Part shown: piece after piece, positions 1 through 9,790 of the stretch
How the letters are laid out: each line of letters starts with the position of its first letter
Numbering within the stretch: position 1 is the stretch's first letter
NCBI RefSeq assembly: GCF_014230085.1
Contig: NZ_JACHVB010000012.1
Span: 434,001-498,000 of the forward strand
Direction of reading: 5' to 3'
Source: Ruficoccus amylovorans
GTDB taxonomy: Bacteria > Verrucomicrobiota > Verrucomicrobiia > Opitutales > Cerasicoccaceae
DNA: 64,000 nt
Notes under the pieces: generated by a model
Told to the model about the DNA's origin: nothing
Seen by the model: the letters and a program-made list of their open reading frames with translations, nothing else
The model's database searches: none
Made by a program: the position numbers and the translations under genes

Positions 1-987
1 ATTTCCCGCGTCAAGGTGCTCTCGAACCTCAACATCGCTGAGCGCCGTATCCCGCAGGACGGTCGTATCAAAATGACCATCGCGGGTCGTCCGGTTGACC
101 TGCGCGTTTCCACGCTGCCCACGCAGTTCGGTGAGAGTGTGGTGCTCCGCGTGCTCGACAAGTCCGTCGTCAACCTCGACCTGGAGCAGCTCTCCATGCC
201 CGAGGACGTGCTGGCCAATATCCGCGATCTGGTTGCCCGCCCGAACGGCATCTTTATCGTGACGGGGCCGACCGGCTCCGGCAAGACCACGACTCTGTAC
301 TCCGCGCTGCGCGAGGTGAACAAGACCGAGATCAAGATCCTCACTGCCGAGGACCCGGTCGAGTACGAGATCGACGGCATCATGCAGGTCGCGATCAACC
401 ACACCGTCGGTCTGACCTTCGCCGCGGCCCTGCGCTCCTTCCTGCGTCAGGACCCGGACAAGATCATGGTTGGTGAGATCCGCGACCTTGAAACGGCCCA
501 GATCGCTGTGCAGGCCTCGCTGACGGGGCACGTCGTGCTCAGCACGCTGCACACCAACGACGCCGCCGGGGCCGTCACCCGTATGATCGACATGGGGCTG
601 GAGCCGTTCCTGATCTCGGCCTCGGTCGAGGGCATTCTCGCCCAGCGCCTTGTCCGTCGCATCTGCCCGACCTGCAAGACCGCCTACGAGCCCGACCAGG
701 AGCTGATCGATGTGCTCGGGGCTGACCCGCTCGACATCGCAGACAAGCACTTCTACTACGGTCGCGGCTGTCCCGAGTGCAGCCAGACCGGCTATCGCGG
801 ACGCCAGGGTCTCTTCGAGATGCTTTCCGTCACCGACCAGATCCGCGAGCTGATCACGAATCGCGCTCCCACGCTCGTCTTGCGCCAAAAAGCGCTGGAG
901 CAGGGCATGCGCACTCTTCGCGATGACGGCTTGCGTAACATCTTTGATGGTGCAACCACGATCGAGGAAGTGTTAAAATACACCTAA
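1..987 (+). CDS. gspE: GspE/PilB-type secretion ATPase, 5' truncated by window edge
   Basis: Cytoplasmic hexameric ATPase that powers type II secretion or type IV pilus assembly. The frame is already open at base 1, so the gene starts outside the window; 328 residues are visible. They contain the Walker A motif GPTGSGKTT (near 265-291), the Asp box and Walker B-type GEIRD (near 475-486), and the C-terminal zinc-binding cysteine pairs CPTC (near 663) and CPEC (near 770) typical of GspE and PilB. The GspF/PilC partner follows 115 bases downstream on the same strand. GspE, PilB and the related PulE/MshE types cannot be separated without the missing N-terminus. Confidence 0.95.
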   Translation: MSRVKVLSNLNIAERRIPQDGRIKMTIAGRPVDLRVSTLPTQFGESVVLRVLDKSVVNLDLEQLSMPEDVLANIRDLVARPNGIFIVTGPTGSGKTTTLYSALREVNKTEIKILTAEDPVEYEIDGIMQVAINHTVGLTFAAALRSFLRQDPDKIMVGEIRDLETAQIAVQASLTGHVVLSTLHTNDAAGAVTRMIDMGLEPFLISASVEGILAQRLVRRICPTCKTAYEPDQELIDVLGADPLDIADKHFYYGRGCPECSQTGYRGRQGLFEMLSVTDQIRELITNRAPTLVLRQKALEQGMRTLRDDGLRNIFDGATTIEEVLKYT

Positions 988-1102
988 ACCCACCGCCTTT
1001 GAGCGAACCGGGCTTCCCGAAAAAGGGGGCTTGTTTTCGTCCCCTAAATGGCTTTTTATCTGAATCTTCGCTCGTTTCACCGTAACAGAATCTCCCTATC
1101 CC

Positions 1103-2374
1103 ATGCCCAAATTCAACTATACCGCAATTGATGCCTCCGGTAAGCAAAAGACCGGTAAGATCGTAGCCAACAGCGAGGACGAGGCCAACAGCAAGCTCTC
1201 CGCCAGCGGCCTGATGGTGAGCAAGCTGAGCGTCGCCACCGGTGGCCCGGCCCGTAAAGGCCCTACCGGCAAAGCCGCCGCCAAGCCCAAGAAGGCCAGT
1301 GGCATCAACTTCGGCAAGGCGATCAACGAAGAAGGCCTGACCATTTTTACCCGCCAGTTGGCGACCCTGCTCCAGGCCGGTCTGCCCCTGCTGCGAAGCC
1401 TTGAGGTCATGATCCGTCAGGAGAAAAACCCGCGCTTCCGCGACATCCTCAGCGCCATCGCTGACAACGTTCGCTCCGGTAACAACCTTTCCGATGGCCT
1501 TGCCCAGCACCCGAAGGTGTTCGAGCCCATTTACATTAACATGATCCGCGCCGGTGAGGCTGGCGGTGTGCTCGACGTGGTGCTCTCCCGTCTGGCCCGT
1601 TTCATGGAAAAGAACCTCAAGACGAAGAAAAAGGTCAAGTCCGCCATGATCTATCCGTTGGTGGTTGTGGCCGTAGCCGTGATTATCGTCGCCCTGCTGC
1701 TGATCTTCATCGTCCCGCGCTTCCAGAAAATCTTCTCCGACATGCTTGGAGGGGCCGAACTGCCCTTGTTGACCCAGATCGTGATCAATATCAGTAATGT
1801 GATCACACCGAAGAGCTTCCTCAGCGCGGGTATCATGGTCGGTGTCATTATCGCCCTGGTGGTTGGCTTCCGTTACGTGGTCAAGACTGGTCCCGGGCGC
1901 AAGATCATCGACTGGCTCGCGCTGAACACTCCGAAGATCGGGGAACTCTCCAGCAAGGCTGCGGTGTCGCGCTTCACCCGTACCTTTGGGACGCTGCTCT
2001 CCTCCGGGGTGCCGATCCTGCAGGCGCTCCAGATCACCCGCGACATTATCGGCAACTCCATCCTCAGCAACGCTCTCGACCGCGTGCACGACCGTGTGCG
2101 TGACGGTGAACCGCTGGCCGCTCCGCTTGAGCAGCAGCGCGTGTTCCCCACCATGGTCACGAGTATGATCGACGTGGGTGAGGAAACCGGCGAGCTCCCC
2201 GAGATGCTCAACCGCATCGCCGACAACTACGACGACGACGTGGATAACGCCGTGAACAGTATCACATCGATTATCGAGCCGATCATGATCGTTATGCTCG
2301 CGCTTGTGGTCGGTACGATCGTTATCGCGCTGTTCCTGCCGATTATTGAAATCATCAAGCAACTGACCTCCTAG
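1103..2374 (+). CDS. gspF: GspF/PilC-type inner-membrane secretion/pilus platform protein
   Basis: Polytopic inner-membrane protein on which the type II secretion pseudopilus or type IV pilus is assembled; it partners with the ATPase encoded just upstream. The 423 residues follow the family plan: a short N-terminal region, then two T2SSF domains (roughly residues 70-195 and 275-398). Membrane segments lie near residues 180-205, 240-262 and 390-415. The glycine/proline-rich spots [13 protein letters not shown] and [12 protein letters not shown] mark the start of each repeat. A lysine- and alanine-rich linker (near residues 50-65) precedes the first domain. The length is normal for the family, and a rho-independent terminator follows. 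Confidence 0.95.
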   Translation: MPKFNYTAIDASGKQKTGKIVANSEDEANSKLSASGLMVSKLSVATGGPARKGPTGKAAAKPKKASGINFGKAINEEGLTIFTRQLATLLQAGLPLLRSLEVMIRQEKNPRFRDILSAIADNVRSGNNLSDGLAQHPKVFEPIYINMIRAGEAGGVLDVVLSRLARFMEKNLKTKKKVKSAMIYPLVVVAVAVIIVALLLIFIVPRFQKIFSDMLGGAELPLLTQIVINISNVITPKSFLSAGIMVGVIIALVVGFRYVVKTGPGRKIIDWLALNTPKIGELSSKAAVSRFTRTFGTLLSSGVPILQALQITRDIIGNSILSNALDRVHDRVRDGEPLAAPLEQQRVFPTMVTSMIDVGEETGELPEMLNRIADNYDDDVDNAVNSITSIIEPIMIVMLALVVGTIVIALFLPIIEIIKQLTS

Positions 2375-2408
2375 CAGGCAGCGCTTCCGATTTATTCCTT
2401 TGCCAAAC

Positions 2409-2440
2409 AAAAGGCCGTCTCGTCGTGAGGCGGCCTTTTT
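2409..2440 (+). terminator. rho-independent terminator after gspF
   Basis: An AAAGGCCG-type stem pairs with CGGCCTTT around a short loop and runs into a T tract at 2436-2440. It lies 35 bases after the gspF stop and ends the gspE-gspF unit. Confidence 0.85.
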
Positions 2441-2625
2441 CTGTGAGGAGGGGAAGAAAAAACTGTGCCTCTGAAGGGACGGGAAGAGGGCGGGGCCTAC
2501 CATGCTCGTCAGGCCACCATCGTGGGCTGCTGACTGCCTGGGCCAGAGAAAATGCGGTACTCAGTAATAGCTAGAAAAATCTTTTTTGAGGGGTTTGGGC
2601 CATGTCTGCGTTTAGATGGACATAG

Positions 2626-3954
2626 ATGGACCGAAGCCGACGTAGAAAAACGCTGAAGATAGTGTTGGGCCTGGCCTTGAGCGTGGGGTTGGTCAACCCC
2701 CTGTTGGAGGCCGACGAGGCGCCAGGAAACCCGCAGTTGTCGGGGCTGGAGGACTACCTGAGACAGGCGATGGCTGCGAACCCGCAATTGGACGCCTTTG
2801 AGCGACGCTATGATGCCGCCATGCAGCGCATCCCACAGGCGTCGGCCTTACCCGATCCGATGTTTCAGGTGACGCACTTTGTGGAGTCGGTTCAGACGCG
2901 GACCGGCCCGCAGGAGAATATCTTCATGCTCAGCCAGAAAATCCCCTGGTTTGGAAAATTGAGTAGTCGGGAGAATGCCGCCTCAGCCGAAGCGCAGGCA
3001 CTCTGGTTCGCCTATCAAAGCCAGCAACTGATGCTGGCCCGGACGGTCTCGGTGGCATTTTACGAGTACGGCTATATGGAGGAGGCGATCCGGATTACTG
3101 AGGAGAATCTGAACCTTCTGCGCAAGCTTGAGCCCATCGTCGAAGAAAAGGTGAGGGGAGGAGACAAGATCAATGCTCTCCTGCGTTTGAAGGTTGAGAT
3201 CGGGAAGATCGATGACCGTCTGCAATCCCTGCGGCAAAAAAGGGTGGGCCAGTCGGCCAGGCTGCGCGAACTGCTCGCCCTGCCGGGAACTGACTTGCTA
3301 CCCTGGCCAGAATGGACAGCGCCGGAAATGATTACTCTCGATGGTCCTTCTCTGGTCGCAGCGATTGAGGCTAACAACCCCGATCTGCAAATGCTGGAGC
3401 GCAAGATATCCAGCGCGGAGGCGCGCCGGGAGATTGCCCGCCTGGAAAGCTATCCGGACATTACCCTGGGTTTTAACTACATCCAGACGGGCGACCCGGT
3501 GGTCAACCCGAATACGCCCGACGCCGGACAGGACCCCTGGGGCTTCACGGTCGCGGTGAATATCCCCATCTGGTTCGACAAATACGATGCCGCCAAGGCC
3601 GAAGCCCTGGCCAACCAGCGCTCTTATGAAAGCGAGTACGACAACCGCTCCAATGCCCTTCGCGCGGAACTGTCCGCGAGCCTGGCCAGCCTGAAGGACG
3701 CGAACCGCCGCCTCCGGCTCTACGGCGAGGATTTGCTGGGGCTGGCCAGGCAGGCCGTGGAAAACAGCCGTTCGGACTATGAGAGCGGGCGCATCGGTAT
3801 TCTTGATGTGATCGACAGCGAGCGTTCACTGCTCGACCTGCAACTGCTTTACTGGAGGGCTGCGGCCGATGCCTGGCAGCAGCGCATCACCATTCAGGCC
3901 CTGGCCAATCTGCCCATTTTAGGAACCTTTCACGCAACGCAGAACGATGAATAA
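2626..3954 (+). CDS. TolC/CusC-family outer-membrane efflux protein
   Basis: Outer-membrane channel of a tripartite heavy-metal efflux pump. The protein has 442 residues, with an N-terminal Arg/Lys-rich stretch and a hydrophobic signal segment (residues 1-30). Two OEP repeats of long amphipathic helices follow, as in TolC-family proteins: one from about residue 45 to 215, the other from about 240 to 425, with the familiar YPDITLGFNY strand at the start of the second. The stop overlaps the start of the CusB-like gene by 8 bases, and the CusA-like gene follows, so this is the CusC position of a cusCBA operon. The cysteine for lipid attachment seen in E. coli CusC is not obvious. Confidence 0.93.
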   Translation: MDRSRRRKTLKIVLGLALSVGLVNPLLEADEAPGNPQLSGLEDYLRQAMAANPQLDAFERRYDAAMQRIPQASALPDPMFQVTHFVESVQTRTGPQENIFMLSQKIPWFGKLSSRENAASAEAQALWFAYQSQQLMLARTVSVAFYEYGYMEEAIRITEENLNLLRKLEPIVEEKVRGGDKINALLRLKVEIGKIDDRLQSLRQKRVGQSARLRELLALPGTDLLPWPEWTAPEMITLDGPSLVAAIEANNPDLQMLERKISSAEARREIARLESYPDITLGFNYIQTGDPVVNPNTPDAGQDPWGFTVAVNIPIWFDKYDAAKAEALANQRSYESEYDNRSNALRAELSASLASLKDANRRLRLYGEDLLGLARQAVENSRSDYESGRIGILDVIDSERSLLDLQLLYWRAAADAWQQRITIQALANLPILGTFHATQNDE

Positions 3955-5869
3955 AAAACTGGTTTTCACTCTTGGAGGAACGACCGCGGCGGCCCTGATC
4001 GTTGGGATTATTATCGGGCGGATGATTTCAGGTGGCACGCCGGAACATGCTCCGGCCTCCGCCAGCCATGTCGTGGCGGAAACGGCTGATGATGCAGAAA
4101 AGCCGACTGTCTGGACCTGCTCGATGCACCCGCAAATCCGCCAGCCGGAGCCGGGCCAATGCCCGATTTGCGGCATGGATCTTATTCCGCTGGTCGAAGA
4201 CGCCGGCGCCGATGACGGACCCCGCGTTCTGAGCATGAGCGAGTCCTCGCGGGCGTTGGCGGATATTCAGACCTCGGAGGTGAGCCAGGAATACCCCGAG
4301 GCGGATATTCGCCTGGTCGGCAAGCTGGCCTACGACGAGACCCGGGAAAAGTCCCTGACCGCTCGCTTCCCGGCACGGATAGATGAGCTGTTCGTCAATT
4401 TTACGGGCATTCGCGTGAAGGCGGGCGACCACCTGGCTGTGGTTTACAGCCCTGAACTGCTGACGGCGCAGCGAGAGTTGCTGACCGCGTACCGGGCCGA
4501 TCCTGATAGCTCGATCACCCGTGCCGCCCGAGATAAATTACAGCTCTGGGACTTGCTGCCCGAGCAGGTAGACGCCATCATTGACAGCGGAGAAGCCAAA
4601 GCTCACTTCGAACTGAAAGCTCCCATCAGCGGCGTGGTTGTCGCGAAGAACGTGAAGGAGGGCGATTATGTCAAGACCGGTGAGCCCCTTTTCAAGATCG
4701 TCGATTTGAGCGAACTGTGGGCCTTTCTGGATGCCTATGAGACGGACCTGCCCTGGCTGCGTTACGGGCAGGCAGTGTCCTTTACCGCCGAGGCGATTCC
4801 TGGTGAAACCTTTCAGGGGCAGATTGCGTTTATCGAACCCGAGGTTAACCGTAAAACGCGCACGATTCCTGTGCGGGTCAATGTGCCGAACCCGGACGGA
4901 CGCCTGAAGCCGGGCATGTTTGTGCGTGCCGTGGTCAAGTCCCGCCTCGCCGAAGACGGCAAGGTCTATGCGCCGGAGTTCGCGGGCAAGTGGATCAGCC
5001 CGATGCACCCGGAGATTGTTAAAGATGGCCCCGGCGAGTGCGATGTGTGCGGCATGGACCTTGTCCCTGCTGAGCAACTCGGTTACGTGGACAACGCCAC
5101 CGAATCCGCGCCTGTCGTTGTCCCGTCCTCGGCCGTGTTGCGCACCGGCAAGCGCGCCGTCGTTTATGTGGAAAAACCGAACGTGGAGCGCCCCACCTAC
5201 GAGGGCCGCGAGATCGTGCTTGGACCCCGTGCCGGGGACAACTACGTCGTCGTCGCCGGGCTGGACGCCGGGGAGCGAGTAGTCACCAACGGGGCTTTCA
5301 AGATCGATAGCGCCCTGCAAATCCAGGCCAAACCCAGCATGATGAACCCGGAAGGCGGCGGCCTCATGCCCGGCCACAACCACGATGGTCCGGCAACGGG
5401 CGCAAACCGAGCGTCTGCACACGTTGAGACTGTCATACTGGAGGTTCCCGCCCGGAAGCTTCCCGCGCTGATTGAGCCCTATCTGGAAATGGAGGATGCG
5501 CTTGCTTCCGACGATCTGAACGCGGCCAAAGCGCAGGCCAAGGCGATGATGGCCATCACCGGACACAGTGGCAGTCTGCCGGAGTTACTGCATGAGATGC
5601 TCGCTGCCGAAACCCTGGACGCCTTTCGCGTCCCCTCCTTTGAAAAGCTCTCCCATGTCCTCATCGCCACCGCGAAGAAAACTCCTCAGGTGTTGGAGCA
5701 GCCGCTGCTTGTGATGGTTTGCCCGATGGTGAACAACAACACCGGGGCCGAATGGCTGCAAGCCACCGAACCACTGCGTAACCCGTACTTCGGTGCAGCC
5801 ATGCTGAGCTGTGGCGAAGTGAAGGAAAAGATCGAGAGCAACGCTCAGGACCACGCAGGCCATGAGTAA
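3947..5869 (+). CDS. cusB: CusB-type periplasmic adaptor with two heavy-metal-binding domains and a C-terminal DUF3347 domain
   Basis: Membrane-fusion protein linking the RND pump to the outer-membrane channel and probably handing Cu(I)/Ag(I) to the pump. The 640 residues begin with a membrane anchor/signal (about 5-30). A heavy-metal-binding domain follows (about 57-85; WTCSMHP...CPICGMDL), then the hairpin/lipoyl/beta-barrel adaptor core (about 95-335). A second metal-binding domain (about 345-375; SPMHP...CDVCGMDL) lacks the first cysteine. After the adaptor C-terminus and a His-rich linker comes a DUF3347-like domain (about 500-630) ending in CPM...NPYFGAAMLSCG. Both junctions overlap by 8 bases, so translation is probably coupled with the upstream channel gene and the downstream pump gene. 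Confidence 0.94.
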   Translation: MNKKLVFTLGGTTAAALIVGIIIGRMISGGTPEHAPASASHVVAETADDAEKPTVWTCSMHPQIRQPEPGQCPICGMDLIPLVEDAGADDGPRVLSMSESSRALADIQTSEVSQEYPEADIRLVGKLAYDETREKSLTARFPARIDELFVNFTGIRVKAGDHLAVVYSPELLTAQRELLTAYRADPDSSITRAARDKLQLWDLLPEQVDAIIDSGEAKAHFELKAPISGVVVAKNVKEGDYVKTGEPLFKIVDLSELWAFLDAYETDLPWLRYGQAVSFTAEAIPGETFQGQIAFIEPEVNRKTRTIPVRVNVPNPDGRLKPGMFVRAVVKSRLAEDGKVYAPEFAGKWISPMHPEIVKDGPGECDVCGMDLVPAEQLGYVDNATESAPVVVPSSAVLRTGKRAVVYVEKPNVERPTYEGREIVLGPRAGDNYVVVAGLDAGERVVTNGAFKIDSALQIQAKPSMMNPEGGGLMPGHNHDGPATGANRASAHVETVILEVPARKLPALIEPYLEMEDALASDDLNAAKAQAKAMMAITGHSGSLPELLHEMLAAETLDAFRVPSFEKLSHVLIATAKKTPQVLEQPLLVMVCPMVNNNTGAEWLQATEPLRNPYFGAAMLSCGEVKEKIESNAQDHAGHE

Positions 5870-8800
5870 GAAAACATCTTTTAATCCCATCAACGGCCTG
5901 ATCCGGTTTTGCCTGGAGAACAAGCTGGTCGTCATGCTCTTCACCGTGGTCCTGATCCTGTGGGGCGTGGCCGTGGCGCCCTTTGACTGGGAGTCGGATA
6001 TCCTGCCGCGCGACCCGGTCCCGGTGGATGCCATCCCCGACATTGGCGAGAACCAGCAAATCGTTTTCACCGAATGGATGGGGCGCTCACCGCAGGACAT
6101 TGAGGATCAGATCACCTACCCGCTGACGACCGCCCTGCTCGGGCTGCCCGAGGTCAAGACGATCCGGAGCTACTCAATGTTCGGGTTTTCATCGATCTAC
6201 ATCATCTTCAAGGAGGACGTGGAGTTTTACTGGACGCGCAGCCGCATCCTGGAAAAGCTCAATAGTCTGCCTTCCGGCACCTTGCCGCAGGGGGTCTCGC
6301 CCCAGCTTGGACCGGATGCCACCGCCCTGGGGCAGGTTTTCTGGTACACGCTCGAAGGCCGTGCCCCGGACGGCAAACCGGCGGGCGGCTGGGACCCGGA
6401 GGAACTGCGTAGCGTGCAGGACTGGTATGTCCGCTACGCCCTTCAGGGCGTGGACGGCGTGGCCGAGGTGGCCTCCATCGGTGGCTACGTCAAAGAGTAT
6501 CAGGTGGACGTCGATCCCGACGCTTTACGGACCTATAACATATCGCTTCAGGAGGTCTTCGATGCCGTGCGTGGCAGTAACCTCGACGTGGGCGCCCGGA
6601 CGATTGAAATCAACGCCGCCGAATACGTCATCCGCGGCCTCGGGTTTATCAAGAATCTGGACGACCTGCGCAAGACCGTTGTTACCCAGAGGGACAATGT
6701 GCCTATAACGCTGGATCAACTGGCCCAGATCCAATATGGCCCGGCGCTACGCCGGGGCGCTCTCGACAAGGCGGGCGCGGAAGCGGTGGGCGGGGTCGTT
6801 GTCACCCGATTCGGAGAAAATCCGCTGGCCGTGATCAAGCGCGTCAAAGACAAGATCAAGGACATCTCACCCGGCTTGCCGAAAAAGATCCTCGCCGACG
6901 GTACGGTCAGCCAGGTGGAGATCGTACCTTTCTACGACCGCGCCGGTCTTATCTACGAAACGCTCGGGACGCTGGAGGATGCCGTCCGCCAGCAGATTCT
7001 TGTCACGATCATTGTGGTCGTGCTCATGGTGCTGCATCTGCGAAGCGCCGCACTCATTTCCGGCGTGCTGCCACTGGCCGTGCTGTTCGCTTTCATCGGG
7101 ATGAAGCTCTTTGGGGTGGACGCCAACGTGGTCGCCCTCTCCGGGATCGCCATCGCCATCGGGACTATTGTGGACATGGGGGTGGTGCTGATCGAAAACA
7201 TCCTCAAACATCTCGACGACTCGGCCCCGGACGAGAATCGTCTGGAGGTCGTCTACCGCGCCTGCGCCGAGGTCGGAAGCGCCGTGGTGACAGCGGTGTT
7301 GACGACCGTTATCAGCTTTTTGCCGGTCTTCACGATGGAGGCGGCCGAGGGCAAGCTGTTCCGCCCCCTGGCCTACACCAAGACCTTCGCGCTGATCGGC
7401 TCGATTGTGGTGGCGCTTACGATTATTCCGCCGCTGGCACACTGGTTCATTGCCGGGCGCTATAAATCTACGTGGTCAAAATACGGCCTCTGGGGTGGCA
7501 TTGGCGTGATCGGCCTGCTGGGGGCGCTGCTGGTCAGTTGGTTCCCGGGCTGGCTGGGGTTGCTTATGGTTGTGGTTGCCAGCTTTCACCTGGCGGGATC
7601 AGCCATCCCGCAAAAGGTACGCAAGGGCGTTTTCTTCGCCTTCAATTTCATCGTGGCCGTACTGGTTGCGGTATGGTTGGCGGCGGACTGGAAGCCGCTC
7701 GGCCCTGAGCAGCATCTGCATAACATTCTCTTTGTACTGATTGCCGTGGGCGGCCTGCTCGGCTTCTTCCTGCTCTTTATCAGGTTTTATGCACGGATGC
7801 TGACCTTCCTCTTGCGGTTCAAGGCCGCTTTCATCGCCCTGAGTTGCCTGATCGTTGCCTTTGGCTTCACCGTCTGGATGGGGTGGGGTAAGGTCGTTGG
7901 CTGGTTGCCGGAGTCCATCCGCCAATCGAGGCCCTACGTGGCGATGGCCCATGCTGTACCGGGCTTGGGCAAGGAGTTCATGCCCGCCCTGGACGAAGGC
8001 TCCTACCTGCTCATGCCCACGACCATGCCGCATGCCTCCATCGGCGAGGTCATGGACGTACTAAGTAAGCAGGACATGGCCATCAACGCCATCCCTGAAG
8101 TCGAGAACGCGGTTGGAAAACTGGGACGCGTGGAAAGTCCGCTCGACCCGGCGCCCATCTCAATGATCGAAACCATCATCTCCTATAAGTCCGAGTACAT
8201 CACCGACGAGAACGGGCGCATCCTCACTTTCGCCTATGACAAGGGCGCCGGAGCCTTCGAGCGCGACGAGGCCGGGGAGTTGATCCCCGACAAAGACGGG
8301 CGACCCTACCGCCAATGGCGCGACCAGATCAAGAGCCCCGATGACATCTGGGACGAGATCGTCAAGGCCGCGACCATCCCCGGGACGACCTCGGCTCCCA
8401 AGCTCCAGCCGATAGCGGCGCGCATCGTCATGCTCCAGAGCGGCATGCGCGCTCCTATGGGCCTGAAAGTCTTCGGCCCGAACCTGGAGACACTGGAGAA
8501 GGTGGCCCTGGAGATCGAGGCATACCTGAAGCAGGTACCGTCCATCAAAGCCGAGGCCGTGCTGGCTGACCGCATCGTGGGCAAGCCCTATCTGGAAATC
8601 GATATCGACCGTGACGCCATCGCCCGCTACGGCATCAAAATCAAAACCGTGCAGGACGTGATCGAGGTCGCCATCGGCGGCAAGCCGATCACCCAGACTG
8701 TGGAAGGGCGCGAGCGCTACCCGGTTCGTGTGCGCTACATGCGCGAGCTTCGCGACACGATCGAGTCAATAGAGGACATCCTTGTCGCCGCGCCTGATGG

Positions 8801-9635
8801 GACCCAGATTCCGCTCCGTGAACTGGCGAGCATCGACTACGTGCGCGGCCCGCAGGTCATCAAGAGTGAGGACACTTTCCTCGTCGGCTACGTCATTTTC
8901 GACAAGCGCGAGGGCTACGCCGAGGTGGAAGTCGTCGAGCAGGCTCAGCAGTTTATTCTCGATAAAATCGACAGCGGCGAACTGGTCATCCCCGCCGGGG
9001 TCAGCTACAAGTTCACCGGCAACTACGAGAACCAGGTGCGCGCCGAGAAAAGGCTCCGCATTGTCCTGCCCATCGCCCTTTTCGCGATCTGGCTGATCCT
9101 GTACTTCCAGTTCAAGCGTATATCCACGACGCTGCTGGTCTTCTCCGGTATTCTTTTCGCCTGGTCCGGTGGCTTTATCTTGATCTGGCTGTACGGCCAG
9201 CCCTGGTTCCTGGACTTCAGCCTCTTCGGGCATAACCTGCGGGAGCTGTTCCAGATGGGCACGGTTAACCTCAGCGTGGCCGTATGGGTCGGATTCCTCG
9301 CGCTCTTCGGCATCGCCACGGACAACGGCGTTATCGTTTGCACCTACCTTCAGCAAATCTTCCGCGAAAAAAATCCTCAAAGTCTTGAGGAAATCCGCGC
9401 CGCCACCGTCGAGGCGGGTGACCGCCGTGTGCGACCGGCCATGATGACCAGCGCCACCACCATTCTTGCGCTCATGCCGGTGCTCACTTCGGTCGGACGC
9501 GGCTCAGACATTATGGTGCCCATGGCGATTCCTTCCTTCGGCGGTATGCTGCTGGCCATCCTCACCATCTTCGTAGTGCCCGTGCTTTACTGCGGGATGG
9601 CCGAAATCTCACACTCATTAGCGCGGTTTAAATAG
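5862..9635 (+). CDS. cusA: CusA-type heavy-metal RND efflux pump
   Basis: Proton-driven inner-membrane pump of the HME-RND family, which exports Cu(I)/Ag(I) through the CusCBA complex. The 1257 residues are about 200 more than E. coli CusA. Family features include the N-terminal FCLENKLVVML helix, the PDIGENQQIVFTEWMGRSPQDIEDQITYPL-like opening (positions 6034-6123), and the TM4 proton-relay segment GTIVDMGVVLIENI near residues 425-440. Two insertions stand out: extra hydrophobic segments near residues 543-676 between the two halves, and a charged insertion near 780-835 in the second periplasmic loop. Copper or silver is inferred from the family and the metal-binding partner; zinc/cobalt CzcA-like specificity is less likely but possible. 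Confidence 0.95.
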   Translation: MSKKTSFNPINGLIRFCLENKLVVMLFTVVLILWGVAVAPFDWESDILPRDPVPVDAIPDIGENQQIVFTEWMGRSPQDIEDQITYPLTTALLGLPEVKTIRSYSMFGFSSIYIIFKEDVEFYWTRSRILEKLNSLPSGTLPQGVSPQLGPDATALGQVFWYTLEGRAPDGKPAGGWDPEELRSVQDWYVRYALQGVDGVAEVASIGGYVKEYQVDVDPDALRTYNISLQEVFDAVRGSNLDVGARTIEINAAEYVIRGLGFIKNLDDLRKTVVTQRDNVPITLDQLAQIQYGPALRRGALDKAGAEAVGGVVVTRFGENPLAVIKRVKDKIKDISPGLPKKILADGTVSQVEIVPFYDRAGLIYETLGTLEDAVRQQILVTIIVVVLMVLHLRSAALISGVLPLAVLFAFIGMKLFGVDANVVALSGIAIAIGTIVDMGVVLIENILKHLDDSAPDENRLEVVYRACAEVGSAVVTAVLTTVISFLPVFTMEAAEGKLFRPLAYTKTFALIGSIVVALTIIPPLAHWFIAGRYKSTWSKYGLWGGIGVIGLLGALLVSWFPGWLGLLMVVVASFHLAGSAIPQKVRKGVFFAFNFIVAVLVAVWLAADWKPLGPEQHLHNILFVLIAVGGLLGFFLLFIRFYARMLTFLLRFKAAFIALSCLIVAFGFTVWMGWGKVVGWLPESIRQSRPYVAMAHAVPGLGKEFMPALDEGSYLLMPTTMPHASIGEVMDVLSKQDMAINAIPEVENAVGKLGRVESPLDPAPISMIETIISYKSEYITDENGRILTFAYDKGAGAFERDEAGELIPDKDGRPYRQWRDQIKSPDDIWDEIVKAATIPGTTSAPKLQPIAARIVMLQSGMRAPMGLKVFGPNLETLEKVALEIEAYLKQVPSIKAEAVLADRIVGKPYLEIDIDRDAIARYGIKIKTVQDVIEVAIGGKPITQTVEGRERYPVRVRYMRELRDTIESIEDILVAAPDGTQIPLRELASIDYVRGPQVIKSEDTFLVGYVIFDKREGYAEVEVVEQAQQFILDKIDSGELVIPAGVSYKFTGNYENQVRAEKRLRIVLPIALFAIWLILYFQFKRISTTLLVFSGILFAWSGGFILIWLYGQPWFLDFSLFGHNLRELFQMGTVNLSVAVWVGFLALFGIATDNGVIVCTYLQQIFREKNPQSLEEIRAATVEAGDRRVRPAMMTSATTILALMPVLTSVGRGSDIMVPMAIPSFGGMLLAILTIFVVPVLYCGMAEISHSLARFK

Positions 9636-9661
9636 AGTCGTAGCCGCCTGCTCAAAGACCG

Positions 9662-9732
9662 AATGGCTAAATAGTTAAATGGCTAATTGTTCTTTTCTAC
9701 GTTTCGCATCCAACAATTAGCAATTAGCCATT
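9662..9732. repeat. imperfect inverted repeat built from an AATGGCTAA motif
   Basis: After the cusA stop, AATGGCTAA occurs twice in direct orientation (9662-9670 and 9679-9687). The reverse complement of the second copy with its extension, AATGGCTAATTGTT, is found as AACAATTAG...TTAGCCATT at 9712-9732. The right arm contains an extra CAATTAG unit. RNA from either strand would fold into a long A/T-rich hairpin. It could be a weak terminator or a member of a dispersed intergenic repeat family; no other copy was seen in this window. Confidence 0.6.
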
Positions 9733-9790
9733 CAAATACTGTGACCACAGCATTTTTTTGAAACGCTCTAAAACTCAAATCAACCCGATC

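Noticed and set aside
1024-1045. GGGG...CCCC hairpin between gspE and gspF
   Set aside because: Four- to five-base stem without a following T tract; probably incidental.
854-2503. A 549-codon frame antisense to gspE and gspF
   Set aside because: It is His/Asp-rich with no domain, runs exactly opposite a well-conserved gene, and is explained by the high GC third-position bias of that gene.
4538-5566. A 342-codon frame antisense to the CusB gene
   Set aside because: Shadow of the conserved adaptor gene, with no domain or start signal.
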